A stretch of DNA of 64,000 nt, taken from contig NZ_JAMJXC010000010.1 in assembly GCF_023571765.1 (NCBI RefSeq), positions 62,001 through 126,000 of the forward strand, given 5' to 3'. Both the position numbers and the translations under genes were made by a program. The notes below the pieces were generated by a model. That model was not told where the DNA came from. It worked only from the letters and a program-made list of their open reading frames with translations, and did not search any database. How positions within the stretch are numbered: position 1 is the first letter of the stretch; each line of letters begins with the position of its first letter. Source of the DNA: Xanthobacter aminoxidans (GTDB taxonomy: Bacteria; Pseudomonadota; Alphaproteobacteria; Rhizobiales; Xanthobacteraceae). Below are positions 1-8,861 of the stretch, in pieces.

Positions 1-1
1 C

Positions 2-205
2 AAGGTGGAGCAGGGGCTGCTGGACATCGAGGATGTGAACCAGGCGGCGAGCCAGTTTCTCACCCTCTGCAAGGATGGCGTGACCATTCCCGTCCTCGTC
101 GGTGCGCCGGATGCGCCCGATCCGGCGGTGGTGGAGAAGTCGGTGCGCGGCGCCGTCCGCGTGTTCCTGCGCGCCTATGGCAGCGACCGCCGCACGGCGC
201 CCTGA
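2..205 (+). CDS. C-terminal end of a TetR/AcrR-type regulator (5'-truncated by window edge)
   Basis: The reading frame is open to the left edge, so only the last 67 or so residues are present. The sequence (QGLLDIEDVNQAASQFLTLC followed by a short helical tail) resembles the C-terminal ligand/dimer domain of AefR-like TetR regulators, where an 'A..FL.LC' helix is typical. The DNA-binding helix-turn-helix would lie outside the window and cannot be checked. It converges on the VOC gene that ends at 209. Family assignment is tentative because the diagnostic domain is missing. Confidence 0.5.
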   Translation, partial: KVEQGLLDIEDVNQAASQFLTLCKDGVTIPVLVGAPDAPDPAVVEKSVRGAVRVFLRAYGSDRRTAP

Positions 206-208
206 CGG

Positions 209-658
209 TCAAGCGCCGGGCAGCATCAGCCGGCCCTCGGCATCGAACGGAAAGAAGGGATTGTGGGCGACCTCCCACAGATGCCCTTCGGGGTCGACGA
301 AATAGCCGCTCGTTCCGCCCCAGAACACCTTCTGCGCCGGCTTCACCACGCGCCCGCCCGCCGCCTCCGCCCGCGCGATCAGGGCTTCGGCCTCCTCCGG
401 CGATCCCACATTGCAGGCCAGCGTGAGGCCGGCGAAGGGCTGCGGCGGGGTATCCGCCAGCGTCGCATCCTCGGCGAGGCGCCCGCGCGGAAAAAGGCTC
501 AGCACCACATTGCCCGCATGGAAGAAGGCGACGTTGCCGGCTTCTCCTTCTCCAGCCTTGCTCTCCACAAGGCCGAGGGCGCGATAGAAGGCGGCGGCGC
601 GCGACAGGTCGGACACGCCGAGCGTGACGAGGTGGAGCCTGAGATCGGGTGCGGTCAT
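209..658 (-). CDS. VOC family (glyoxalase/bleomycin resistance-like) protein
   Basis: A 149-residue protein of the vicinal oxygen chelate fold. It opens with the usual first beta strand and helix (LHLVTLGVSDLSRAAAFYRA) and ends with the typical second-module signature GYFVDPEGHLWEVAHNP, where the Glu is the usual metal ligand. Proteins of this small single-domain type act as glyoxalase-like lyases, dioxygenases or drug-binding proteins. The sequence does not reveal the substrate. It lies 10 bases downstream of the radical SAM gene on the same strand, so they are probably co-transcribed. Confidence 0.75.
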   Translation of the reverse strand: MTAPDLRLHLVTLGVSDLSRAAAFYRALGLVESKAGEGEAGNVAFFHAGNVVLSLFPRGRLAEDATLADTPPQPFAGLTLACNVGSPEEAEALIARAEAAGGRVVKPAQKVFWGGTSGYFVDPEGHLWEVAHNPFFPFDAEGRLMLPGA

Positions 659-668
659 GCTGGGCTCT

Positions 669-2066
669 TCAAGCGAACAGGTCGAGCTGCTCGCCCGCCT
701 GCTTGGGGTGGCGGAAGTGTGCGGTGGTCAGCTTCAGTCCCCGCCCCGCGAGGCCGAGGCGGCGGGCGGCGATCTCGAACCTGCGGCCCACCGTCCAGGC
801 ATAGGGGCCTTCCCCCCGCCCTCGCTTGCCGAAGGTGGAGTCGTAATCCTTGCCGCCGTGCATCTGGCGGATGAGGTTCAGCACGTGGCGGGCCTTGTCC
901 GGGAAATTGGCCACCAGCCATTCCCGGAACAGGTCGGCGATCTCCAGCGGCAGGCGCAGCATCACATAGCCGGCCTCGGATGCCCCGGCGGCCTTTGCGG
1001 CGTCGAGGATGCGCTCGATCTCCATGTCGTTCAGCGCCGGGATCAGCGGCGCGGTGAGGACCGCGGTGGGAATGCCGGCGTCGGCGAGCCGGCGGATGGT
1101 GCCGAGGCGCACATGGGGACTGGCGGCGCGCGGCTCCATGGTGCGGGACAGGTGCGGGTCGAGCGTGGTCATGGAGATGGCGACCTTGGCGAGGCCCTTT
1201 TCCGCCATCGGCCCGAGGATGTCGATGTCGCGCACCACCAGCGCCGATTTGGTGACGATGCCCACCGGATGGCCGAAGTCCGCCAGCACCTCCAGGATGC
1301 GCCGCGTCAGCTCATAGCGCCGCTCGATGGGCTGGTAGGGATCGGTATTGGTCCCCATGGCGATGACGCGCGGCTTGTAGGAGGGGTGCGACAGCTCCCG
1401 CGCCAGCAGTTCCGGCGCGTCCGGCTTCACGAACAGCTTGGTCTCGAAGTCGAGGCCGGCGGAGAGGCCCTGATAGGCGTGGGTCGGCCGCGCGAAGCAA
1501 TAGATGCAGCCGTGCTCGCAGCCCCGATAGGCGTTGATGGAGCGGTCGAAGGCGATGTCGGGGGACTGGTTGCGGGTGATGATGGTGCGCGCCCGCTCTT
1601 CCGTCACCTCGGTGCGGAAGGGCGGGAGGTCTTCCAGCGTCTGCCAGCCGTCGTCGAACAGCACGCGGGCGGCGGGCTCGAAGCGCCCGGCGGCGTTGGA
1701 GACCGCGCCCCGGCCGCGCCGCCGTTCCGCCTCCACGCCGGTCCCGACCTCGCCGTCCAGCGCGGGCGGCAGGGCAGGGGGCGGCGCTCGGCGTTCCTCG
1801 GCGAGCCGGCCCATGATCCGATCGCTCCGGGTCTTCACCGGCGGCGAGGCGATGCGGGCGTCGCCGGATGCAGCCTTGGGCTGTGCTGCCTTGGGCTGTG
1901 CCGCCTTGGCGGGAGCTGCCTTGGCAGAAACAGCCTTGGCAGGAACGGCCTTGGGCGATGCCGTCCTGGTGGCCTTCAGGGCGGGAGCGATCGGCGCGGC
2001 AATTGGTCCCCCCGGAACGGGCGGGGCGGCTGTGCGCGGGCCGTGGGAATCGGATGCGGGGCTCAT
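669..2066 (-). CDS. PA0069-type radical SAM protein (SplB/COG1533-like)
   Basis: A 465-residue protein with the radical SAM cluster motif CEHGCIYC (Cys about 183, 187, 190), preceded by INAYRG and followed by FARPTH, as in the PA0069/spore-photoproduct-lyase-like group. It should bind a 4Fe-4S cluster and cleave S-adenosylmethionine; the substrate is unknown. The first 150 residues are an Ala/Pro/Lys-rich tail with repeated (A/P)KA units, probably disordered. I chose ATG at 2066. The frame is open to 2147, but that stretch is AT-richer and reads like promoter DNA. The VOC gene follows closely. Confidence 0.8.
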   Translation of the reverse strand: MSPASDSHGPRTAAPPVPGGPIAAPIAPALKATRTASPKAVPAKAVSAKAAPAKAAQPKAAQPKAASGDARIASPPVKTRSDRIMGRLAEERRAPPPALPPALDGEVGTGVEAERRRGRGAVSNAAGRFEPAARVLFDDGWQTLEDLPPFRTEVTEERARTIITRNQSPDIAFDRSINAYRGCEHGCIYCFARPTHAYQGLSAGLDFETKLFVKPDAPELLARELSHPSYKPRVIAMGTNTDPYQPIERRYELTRRILEVLADFGHPVGIVTKSALVVRDIDILGPMAEKGLAKVAISMTTLDPHLSRTMEPRAASPHVRLGTIRRLADAGIPTAVLTAPLIPALNDMEIERILDAAKAAGASEAGYVMLRLPLEIADLFREWLVANFPDKARHVLNLIRQMHGGKDYDSTFGKRGRGEGPYAWTVGRRFEIAARRLGLAGRGLKLTTAHFRHPKQAGEQLDLFA

Positions 2067-2174
2067 GCTTAAAAAGCTAGCACCGAAAACGGAACATAAC
2101 AAGAACATGCGCAGCAGGGCGAGGGGCTCGCGGGCCATGCCGTTCAATCTGGCATACTGTACACCAGAAGGCAG

Positions 2175-2203
2175 TTGCCAGACATTCCCATCTCCGGTAA
2201 AGG
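2175..2203 (+). promoter_or_regulatory. candidate sigma70 promoter for coxIV-like/pnt genes
   Basis: TTGCCA at 2175-2180 and TAAAGG at 2198-2203 are separated by 17 bases, placing a start near 2210, 26 bases before the ATG at 2236. The -35 element is good and the -10 poor, so this is only a candidate. The intergenic stretch 2067-2235 must also hold the divergent promoter of the radical SAM gene. Confidence 0.3.
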
Positions 2204-2235
2204 CGTCAGAAGACGCTTAGGAGCAGGGGGATAAG

Positions 2236-2388
2236 ATGGCTGAACACGCCACGATCGAATACGCCACGGCAGACGGTAACGATTATCCCGAGCACGAGCG
2301 CACCTACGCCATGTTCACCGCCCTCGCCAAGTGGGGCACCATCGGCGTTGCTGCCATCCTCGTCCTGATGTGGATTTTCCTCCTCTGA
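2236..2388 (+). CDS. aa3-type cytochrome c oxidase subunit IV-like small membrane protein
   Basis: A 50-residue protein with an acidic/polar N-terminus (MAEHATIEYATADGNDYPEH) and one hydrophobic helix (about residues 33-50) ending in WIFLL at the C-terminus. This matches the small bacterial aa3 oxidase subunit IV family, which packs against the oxidase core. A strong ribosome-binding site (GGAGCAGGGGG) precedes the ATG. It lies 36 bases upstream of pntAA in the same direction; this pairing is common in Hyphomicrobiales and suggests co-transcription with the transhydrogenase. Confidence 0.75.
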   Translation: MAEHATIEYATADGNDYPEHERTYAMFTALAKWGTIGVAAILVLMWIFLL

Positions 2389-2424
2389 CCCGCTGAGCGG
2401 CCGGAGCACCGGAGACATCAAGAA

Positions 2425-3588
2425 ATGAAAATCGCTGTTCCCGCCGAGATCGATCTCGGCGAGCCGAGGGTTGGCGCGACCCCGGATACGGTGAAGCGTC
2501 TCGTCGCACTGGGCGCATCCGTGACCGTGGAGAGCGGCGCGGGCGTGAAGTCCGGCATTCTCGATTCCGACTTCGTGGCGGCAGGAGCCACCATCGCCCC
2601 GTCGGCGGCGGATGCGCTGAACGGCGCCGAAGTCGTACTGAAGGTTCGCCGGCCGACGGAAGCCGAACTTTCGTCGTACAAGCCCGGCGCGCTCGTCCTC
2701 GCCATCATGGATCCCTATGGCAATGACGCGGCGCTCGCCGCCATGGCCAATGCCGGGATCGCCTCCTTCGCCATGGAGCTGATGCCCCGCATCACCCGCG
2801 CGCAGGTGATGGACGTGCTCTCCTCGCAGGCGAACCTCGCCGGCTATCGCGCGGTGATCGACGCGGCCGCCGAGTTCACCCGGGCCCTGCCGCAGATGAT
2901 GACCGCCGCCGGCACCGTTCCGGCCGCGCGCGTCTTCGTCATGGGCGCCGGCGTCGCGGGCCTCCAGGCCGTCGCGACGGCGCGCCGCCTCGGCGCCATC
3001 GTGACCGCCACCGACGTGCGGCCCGCCGCCAAGGAACAGGTGGCCTCGCTGGGCGCCAAGTTCGTCGCGGTGGAGGACGAGGAGTTCAAGCAGGCCGAGA
3101 CCGCGGCCGGCTACGCCAAGCCCATGTCGGCGGAGTATCAGGCCAAGCAGGCTGCGCTCGTCGCCGAGCATATCAAGAAGCAGGACATCGTCATCACCAC
3201 CGCCCTGATCCCGGGCCGGCCTGCGCCGCGCCTCGTGACGGCGGAGATGGTGGCCTCCATGAAGCCGGGTTCCGTGCTGGTCGACCTCGCGGTCGAGCGC
3301 GGCGGCAACGTCGCCGGCGCGGTGGCGGGGCAGGTGGTCGAGGTGAACGGCGTGAAGATCGTCGGTCATCTCAACGTGCCGGGCCGCATCGCCGCCTCGG
3401 CCTCGCCGCTCTACGCCAAGAACCTGTTCAACTTCTTCGAGACGATGGTGGACAAGGCGTCGAAGGCGCTGGCCGTCAAGTGGGACGACGAGCTGGTGAA
3501 GGCCACGCTCCTCACCCGTGACGGCGCCGTCGTGCATCCGAACTTCGCACCCAAGAATCCCGCAGCGACCAGCGAGGGAGCGGCCTGA
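2425..3588 (+). CDS. pntAA: NAD(P) transhydrogenase subunit alpha part 1 (PntAA)
   Basis: A 387-residue soluble NAD(H)-binding domain I of proton-translocating transhydrogenase, which with PntAB and PntB reduces NADP+ with NADH using the proton gradient at the cytoplasmic membrane. The N-terminal AlaDH/PNT domain starts with MKIAVPAEI. The RQD-loop region (R122..S134-Q135-A136) and the nucleotide-binding GAGVAGLQA (174-182) are visible. The protein ends in a Pro/Ala-rich linker rather than membrane helices, because alpha is split in alphaproteobacteria. It overlaps the next gene by one base (TGATG), implying translational coupling. Confidence 0.96.
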   Translation: MKIAVPAEIDLGEPRVGATPDTVKRLVALGASVTVESGAGVKSGILDSDFVAAGATIAPSAADALNGAEVVLKVRRPTEAELSSYKPGALVLAIMDPYGNDAALAAMANAGIASFAMELMPRITRAQVMDVLSSQANLAGYRAVIDAAAEFTRALPQMMTAAGTVPAARVFVMGAGVAGLQAVATARRLGAIVTATDVRPAAKEQVASLGAKFVAVEDEEFKQAETAAGYAKPMSAEYQAKQAALVAEHIKKQDIVITTALIPGRPAPRLVTAEMVASMKPGSVLVDLAVERGGNVAGAVAGQVVEVNGVKIVGHLNVPGRIAASASPLYAKNLFNFFETMVDKASKALAVKWDDELVKATLLTRDGAVVHPNFAPKNPAATSEGAA

Positions 3589-4043
3589 TGAATCCCGCCA
3601 CAGCCCAGACCGCGGCGGATGCCGCAATGCAGGCCCGCACCGCCGCCGAGATCGCGCGGCAGGCCGCGGAAGCCGCGCAGCTCTATGCCGACCAGGCGGC
3701 CTCCGCCCTCGGCGCGGCGGCCCATGCGGCGACCGGAGGGGCCATCGACCCCTTCGTGTTCCGCCTCTCCATCTTCGTGCTCGCGGTGTTCGTGGGCTAC
3801 TACGTGGTGTGGTCGGTGACCCCGGCGCTACACACCCCGCTCATGAGCGTCACCAACGCCATCTCGTCGGTGATCGTCGTGGGCGCGTTGCTCGCCGTCG
3901 GCGTGACCACGGTGGGCGATTCCAGCCACGCCTGGGGCGCGCGCATCTTCGGCTTCGTCGCGCTCGTCTTTGCCTCGGTGAACATCTTCGGCGGGTTCAT
4001 GGTGACCAGCCGTATGCTCGCCATGTACTCCAAGAAGAAGTGA
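3588..4043 (+). CDS. pntAB: NAD(P) transhydrogenase subunit alpha part 2 (PntAB)
   Basis: A 151-residue protein corresponding to the membrane part of the alpha subunit (domain IIa). An Ala/Gln-rich amphipathic N-terminal segment (1-45) is followed by four hydrophobic helices (about 55-75, 88-103, 112-128, 130-146) ending in SKKK. The motif [19 protein letters not shown] is characteristic of PntAB. It is translationally coupled to pntAA and followed by pntB after 10 bases. The somewhat long alanine-rich N-terminus differs from the compact versions of many species. Confidence 0.95.
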   Translation: MNPATAQTAADAAMQARTAAEIARQAAEAAQLYADQAASALGAAAHAATGGAIDPFVFRLSIFVLAVFVGYYVVWSVTPALHTPLMSVTNAISSVIVVGALLAVGVTTVGDSSHAWGARIFGFVALVFASVNIFGGFMVTSRMLAMYSKKK

Positions 4044-4053
4044 GGCGAGGCAT

Positions 4054-5460
4054 ATGACCGCGAACCTCGCCGCCCTGCTCTACCTCGTCGCAGGCATTCT
4101 CTTCGTGCTGGCCCTCCGGGGCCTCTCTCATCCCACCACCTCGCGGCAGGGCAACCTGTTCGGCATGGTGGGCATGGGCATCGCCATCCTCACCACGCTC
4201 GCGCTCTCCCCGCCGTCGGACGGGATCGGCTGGGTGCTGGTGCTCGCCGGCATCGGCATCGGCGGTGGCGTCGGTGCGGTGGTGGCCAAGCGCATCGCCA
4301 TGACGGCGATGCCGCAGCTGGTCGCTGCCTTCCACTCGCTCGTCGGCCTCGCCGCCGTGCTGGTGGCCGCGGCCGCGCTCTATGCGCCGCGCGCCTTCGG
4401 TATCGGCGATCCCGGCCACCTGCACGGGGCGAGCCTCGTGGAGATGTCGCTGGGCGTGGCCATCGGCGCGATCACCTTCACCGGCTCGATCATCGCCTTC
4501 GCCAAGCTCAACGGCAACATGAGCGGCAAGCCGATCATGCTGCCGGCGCGCCACCTCATCAATGGCGGCCTGGCCCTGCTGCTGCTGATCCTCATCGTCG
4601 CGTTCGTGCTGACCGGCTCGATCACGCTGTTCTGGATCATCACGCTGCTGTCGCTGATCCTCGGCGGCCTGCTCATCATCCCCATCGGCGGCGCGGACAT
4701 GCCCGTCGTGGTGTCGATGCTGAACTCCTACTCGGGCTGGGCGGCGGCCGGTATCGGCTTCACCCTGGGCAACACCGCGCTCATCATCACCGGCGCGCTG
4801 GTGGGCTCCTCGGGCGCCATCCTGTCCTACATCATGTGCAAGGGCATGAACCGGTCCTTCATCTCGGTCATCCTCGGCGGCTTCGGCGGTGACGCCGCTG
4901 CGGCCGGCGCGGCTGGCCATGCGGAAGCCCGCCCGGTGAAGCAGGGTTCGGCGGACGACGCCGCCTACATCATGAAGAACGCCGAGAAGGTCATCATCGT
5001 GCCCGGCTACGGCATGGCGGTGGCTCAGGCCCAGCACGCGCTCCGCGAGATGGCGGACCTCCTCAAGGAGGAGGGCGTCGAGGTCAAGTACGCCATCCAC
5101 CCGGTGGCGGGCCGCATGCCGGGCCACATGAACGTGCTGCTCGCCGAGGCCCAGGTGCCCTACGACGAGGTGTTCGAGCTCGAGGACATCAACTCTGAGT
5201 TCGCCCAGGCGGACGTGGCCTTCGTGATCGGCGCCAACGACGTGACCAACCCGGCGGCCAAGACCGATCCGCAGTCGCCGATCTACGGCATGCCCATCCT
5301 CGACGTGGAGAAGGCCAAGACCGTTCTCTTCATCAAGCGCGGCATGTCGGCAGGCTACGCGGGCGTGGAGAACGAGCTGTTCTTCAAGGACAATACCATG
5401 ATGCTCTTCGGCGACGCCAAGAAGGTCACCGAGGACGTGGTGAAGGCCTTCGGCCACTGA
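4054..5460 (+). CDS. pntB: NAD(P) transhydrogenase subunit beta (PntB)
   Basis: A 468-residue subunit carrying membrane domain IIb (about eight or nine helices, residues 1-270) and the NADP(H)-binding domain III. The proton-channel region is seen in the helices around AFHSLVGLAAVLVA and MLNSYSGWAAAGIGF. Domain III starts near residue 290 and contains PGYGMAVAQAQH (about 315), the NADP fingerprint, followed by HPVAGRMPGHMNVLLAEA and GANDVTNPAA. Full length for the family. It is the last gene of the operon and is followed by a clear hairpin terminator. Confidence 0.97.
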   Translation: MTANLAALLYLVAGILFVLALRGLSHPTTSRQGNLFGMVGMGIAILTTLALSPPSDGIGWVLVLAGIGIGGGVGAVVAKRIAMTAMPQLVAAFHSLVGLAAVLVAAAALYAPRAFGIGDPGHLHGASLVEMSLGVAIGAITFTGSIIAFAKLNGNMSGKPIMLPARHLINGGLALLLLILIVAFVLTGSITLFWIITLLSLILGGLLIIPIGGADMPVVVSMLNSYSGWAAAGIGFTLGNTALIITGALVGSSGAILSYIMCKGMNRSFISVILGGFGGDAAAAGAAGHAEARPVKQGSADDAAYIMKNAEKVIIVPGYGMAVAQAQHALREMADLLKEEGVEVKYAIHPVAGRMPGHMNVLLAEAQVPYDEVFELEDINSEFAQADVAFVIGANDVTNPAAKTDPQSPIYGMPILDVEKAKTVLFIKRGMSAGYAGVENELFFKDNTMMLFGDAKKVTEDVVKAFGH

Positions 5461-5485
5461 AGACACGTCCATTCTGAACGAGATC

Positions 5486-5522
5486 GAAGCCGCCGGATCG
5501 CAAGGTCCGGCGGCTTCTTCGT
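5486..5522 (+). terminator. rho-independent terminator after pntB
   Basis: A perfect 12-bp stem, GAAGCCGCCGGA (5486-5497) with TCCGGCGGCTTC (5506-5517), has an 8-base loop and runs into TTCTTCGTT. It lies 26 bases after the pntB stop. Confidence 0.8.
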
Positions 5523-5611
5523 TACAGAGCCGGGCGGCCGCCCGATCGGAAGGCGCCTAACAGGTTCATGCCGCCACAATTTGCGCCATTTCCTTGACTG
5601 CCCACCACTTC

Positions 5612-5618
5612 TTAACCA
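5612..5618 (+). promoter_or_regulatory. TTAACCA motif upstream of the polysaccharide initiating transferase
   Basis: TTAACCA lies about 57 bases before the start at 5675, just after a TTGACT element (5594-5599). It resembles the CtrA half-site TTAACCAT and recurs upstream of other genes of this locus (see findings). Function is inferred. Confidence 0.3.
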
Positions 5619-5674
5619 GAAGCACATACCGTGGAGTCTGGGATTCGGACGGCGGCTGCGGGGATCGGGGGACG

Positions 5675-7090
5675 ATGACACGCTGGACCCATGGACTGGT
5701 CAATCGGCTCGTCCTGTCGTGCGACGTCGTCATGGCGGCGCTCGGGGCGATCATTGCGCACCTGCGCTGGGAATTCCTGTCCTGGAGCCAGCTCGCCATC
5801 CTCTGGGCGTTCGGCATCTTCGTCTATGTGCAGGTGCTTCAGATCGGCCGCGGCTACCGGGTCGAGCACTATGTGCGCCCGCTGCGGCAGATCGGCCATA
5901 TCGGCGTCGGCGTGGTGCCCGCGGGCGCGGTCATCGCCGTCTGCTATTACGCGCTGATCCCCATCGGCCAGACGAACCTGTGGGCGCTGCTCGGCTGGGG
6001 CGTCGTCACCACGCTCATGCTCATCTTCGGCCGCCTGGTTCTCGTGCGCATCGGCATGGCGCTGGTGCAGACCCACGAGGTGCTCCGTCGCAACGTCGTG
6101 CTCATTGGCGATCTCGGCCGCGCCCGCGATCTGGTGCGGCGCTATGGGGAGGAAGAGGGCAACACCGGCCTCCTCAGCTTCGTCGCCCTGTTCGATGACA
6201 GCCACGTGGAGGGCGCGCCGCTCCCGCCGCCCGGTCCCGATGGCCTGCCGGTGCTCGGCGGCATGAAGGACCTTCTGGAATATGTGAAGCACAACCCCGT
6301 GGACATCGTGGTCGTCGCCAAGAGCTGGAACGACCCGGCCGCCATCAGCGCCATCGCCAACCAGATGTACCAGATCGCCGCCGACGTCATCGTCGAGCTG
6401 GATCCGGACCGCTTCACGCTCAATTACGCCAACCTCACCCGCATCGCCGGCGAGCCGGCCCTCCAGGTGCAGCAGCAGCCGCTGAAAGGCTCGCTCGGGC
6501 TCCTGAAGGGGGTGGAGGACTATGTGGTGGCCTCCATCGGCCTCATGCTCACGGCACCGATCCTCATCGGCGCGGCCATCGCCATCAAGCTGGATTCCCC
6601 GGGGCCCATCCTGTTCCGCCAGCCCCGCGTCGGCCTGAACAACCGCGTGTTCCAGTGCTACAAGCTGCGCACCATGCGGGTCGACCCCACCGATGACGGC
6701 TCCAAGGGCACCAGCAAGAACGACCCGCGCATCACCAAGGTCGGCAATTTCCTGCGCTCCACCTCCATCGACGAGCTGCCGCAGCTCATCAACGTGCTGC
6801 GCGGCGAGATGAGCGTCGTCGGCCCGCGCCCCCATGTGCCGAACATGAAGGTGGCCACCAACGTCCGCTACGAGGCCATCAGCCAGTATGTGGCGCGCTA
6901 CCGCATGAAGCCGGGCATCACCGGCTGGGCGCAGATCAACGGCATGCGCGGGGGCATCAATACTCTGGAGAAGGCCGAGCGCGGCGTCGAGCTCGACCTC
7001 TTCTACATCGAGCACTGGTCCATATGGTTCGACATCAGAATCATGCTGCTCACCGTCACCAAGGGCATGGCTGGTCCCTCGGTGTTCTGA
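5675..7090 (+). CDS. polyprenyl-phosphate sugar-1-phosphate transferase (WcaJ/HfsE-like)
   Basis: A 471-residue membrane protein that starts surface polysaccharide synthesis by loading a sugar phosphate onto undecaprenyl phosphate. Four N-terminal helices (about 10-125) precede a CoA-binding-like cytoplasmic domain. A further helix (about 285-305) leads into the catalytic bacterial sugar transferase domain, with [42 protein letters not shown] and VGPRPH, and [19 protein letters not shown] near the end. I chose ATG 5675, preceded by GGGG, over an upstream in-frame start at 5594. Its 3' end overlaps the start of the GH18 gene. Confidence 0.92.
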   Translation: MTRWTHGLVNRLVLSCDVVMAALGAIIAHLRWEFLSWSQLAILWAFGIFVYVQVLQIGRGYRVEHYVRPLRQIGHIGVGVVPAGAVIAVCYYALIPIGQTNLWALLGWGVVTTLMLIFGRLVLVRIGMALVQTHEVLRRNVVLIGDLGRARDLVRRYGEEEGNTGLLSFVALFDDSHVEGAPLPPPGPDGLPVLGGMKDLLEYVKHNPVDIVVVAKSWNDPAAISAIANQMYQIAADVIVELDPDRFTLNYANLTRIAGEPALQVQQQPLKGSLGLLKGVEDYVVASIGLMLTAPILIGAAIAIKLDSPGPILFRQPRVGLNNRVFQCYKLRTMRVDPTDDGSKGTSKNDPRITKVGNFLRSTSIDELPQLINVLRGEMSVVGPRPHVPNMKVATNVRYEAISQYVARYRMKPGITGWAQINGMRGGINTLEKAERGVELDLFYIEHWSIWFDIRIMLLTVTKGMAGPSVF

Positions 7091-8070
7091 GCGCTGCGCT
7101 TCTCGCCTTGGTTCTGACCGCCGCGTCGGCGGCGCGGGCGAAGGAGAGCGACCGGCCATTCCTCGCCTATCTCGCCTCGTGGTCGGAGGTGACCACGCAA
7201 GCGCCCGCCGAGACGCTGCTCGCGCGCCTGCCCGGCTATTTTACCCATGTGGCGCTGGGCTTCGTGAAGCCCGATCTCGCCTATTCCGGCAATCTCGACC
7301 TCTCCGGCACCGGGCTGGCCTTCCCCTATTCAGGCGCTGTGCTGAAGGGCGCCATCGCCGAACTCAAGGCGCGCCATCCCTCGGTACGCGTGCTGCTCGC
7401 CGTGGGCGGCTGGGGCTATTTCGGCTGGGACGCGCGCGATTTCCGGGCGCTGGCCCAGCTCGTCCGTGACCTCGGCGCTGACGGCGTGGATCTCGACTAC
7501 GAGACCGCCGATGCCGGCTGCGTGCGCAAGCCCGAGGGCGGCATCGCCTGCGCCGACGACCCCCGCTCCATCGCCGTGCTCGCCGACCTGCGGGCTGCGC
7601 TGCCGCGGCCCTTCGTGATCAGCGTCGCCGCCTGGAGCGTGGGCGCCTACGGTGAAGGCCGCTTCGCCTCCGCCGAGCCGCGGTTCGGGCCGTTCGTGGG
7701 CATGATGCGGGCGATGCTCAAGGCACCGGAGGCGCAGGGCATCGACCTCGTCTCCATCATGTCCTACGACGCCGGCCCGACCTACAGCCCTGAGGAGGCG
7801 TTCCGCGCCTATCGCAGCCTGTGGCGGGGGCCGCTCGCCCTCGGCATCGCCGTCATGCCGTCCGAGGCGGGAGGGCCGCGCTTCACCATCGATCGCACGG
7901 CCCGGCTGCTAATCCAGGTGATGGCGGATCCCAAGGCGGGCGCGATGCTCTATGGCCTCGGCCTCGTGCCGCCCGGACCGACCAGCCCGGACAATCCCGA
8001 CTATCGCAGCCTCTCCCTCGCCATCTGCGTCACGCTGGAGCGTCCGGGCTGCGACCAGCCGGTGCCCTGA
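7024..8070 (+). CDS. secreted glycoside hydrolase family 18 protein
   Basis: A 348-residue GH18 (chitinase-fold) protein with an N-terminal signal peptide (hydrophobic core about residues 19-33, AARA before the mature part). The catalytic motif DGVDLDYE spans 153-160, with Glu160 the predicted general acid; VLLAVGGWG is the usual preceding SxGG-type strand. The mature protein acts outside the cytoplasm, possibly trimming the N-acetylhexosamine polymer made by this locus. The only upstream ATG overlaps the transferase gene by 67 bases in another frame; alternative GTG/TTG starts would shorten the signal peptide. Expression is probably coupled to the transferase. Confidence 0.82.
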   Translation: MVRHQNHAAHRHQGHGWSLGVLSAALLALVLTAASAARAKESDRPFLAYLASWSEVTTQAPAETLLARLPGYFTHVALGFVKPDLAYSGNLDLSGTGLAFPYSGAVLKGAIAELKARHPSVRVLLAVGGWGYFGWDARDFRALAQLVRDLGADGVDLDYETADAGCVRKPEGGIACADDPRSIAVLADLRAALPRPFVISVAAWSVGAYGEGRFASAEPRFGPFVGMMRAMLKAPEAQGIDLVSIMSYDAGPTYSPEEAFRAYRSLWRGPLALGIAVMPSEAGGPRFTIDRTARLLIQVMADPKAGAMLYGLGLVPPGPTSPDNPDYRSLSLAICVTLERPGCDQPVP

Positions 8071-8598
8071 TCATCCGGCCGGCGGCGGATCGAGCGTCGC
8101 GACAAAATCGAGCAGGTTCCCGCCCGGGAACAGGTGCCCGGCGATGCCCGCCGCCGCCGCCGCCGCCATGTCGGAGGGCTGATCGCCGATCAGCAGGCTC
8201 TCGGCCGCCGCCACCGGCCAGTGGGCCATGAGGTCGAGGATCATGCCCGGCGCCGGCTTGCGCCAGGGATGGACGGCGCGATAGGCCGCCACGGTCGCCT
8301 CGGGATGGAAGGGGCAATAGCGCCAGTCATCGATCCGCGCGCCGTCCCGGGCGAGGTCCTCGGCCATGAAGCGATGCAGAGCCTCAACGTCGGCCTCGCC
8401 GTAGAAGCCGCGCGCGACACCCGACTGGTTGGTCACCACGAACACCAGGTAGCCGAGATCATTGAACCGGCGCACCGTCTCGCGCGCGCCCGGCGTCCAC
8501 TCCAGATCTGCAGCCCGGTGAGCGTAGCCGGTGTCGAGGTTGAGCACGCCGTCGCGATCGAAGAATACCGCGGGACGGCGATGGGGCTGGCTGGTCAA
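8071..8598 (-). CDS. HAD-IIIA family phosphatase (GmhB-like)
   Basis: About 175 residues with all HAD motifs: FFDRDGVLN (nucleophile and acid Asp), VVTNQSGVARG, KPAPGMI and LLIGDQPSDM. The overall pattern is that of D-glycero-D-manno-heptose-1,7-bisphosphate 7-phosphatase and histidinol phosphatase. The zinc loop is degenerate: YCPFHP keeps Cys and His, but the usual CxCRKP is HPWRKP. The role is probably dephosphorylation of a sugar phosphate for polysaccharide synthesis. No ATG exists near the domain start; TTG at 8598 preceded by AGAAGG is my choice, and another TTG at 8709 would add 37 residues. It converges on the GH18 gene with no gap. Confidence 0.72.
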   Translation of the reverse strand: MTSQPHRRPAVFFDRDGVLNLDTGYAHRAADLEWTPGARETVRRFNDLGYLVFVVTNQSGVARGFYGEADVEALHRFMAEDLARDGARIDDWRYCPFHPEATVAAYRAVHPWRKPAPGMILDLMAHWPVAAAESLLIGDQPSDMAAAAAAGIAGHLFPGGNLLDFVATLDPPPAG

Positions 8599-8861
8599 GT
8601 CGTGTCGCCTTCTGTCCGACCAAGGAAAGTGTCCGTGCGGTTTTGCAGCACGCGGCCTGCAACCTGCGGGCTGTTCATGCGAATCTGAAAATATCCGAAG
8701 TATCTTCAATGTAAATTCACGCGCGCCATGTCATTCTCAACCTTGGCACGCGCTCCGGTGGGAGCGATGTCTGGCGGGTTTCCACCTCGTTTCCGGAGCC
8801 GTGGGGAGCACCGGGAAGGGAGTGAGTTCTGACGACGTTCAAGTCCATTCTTGAAAGCCGC

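Noticed and set aside
3585-3591. Possible frameshift splitting one PntA protein into two
   Set aside because: A split alpha subunit (PntAA, PntAB) is the normal alphaproteobacterial arrangement, and the stop/start overlap is clean.
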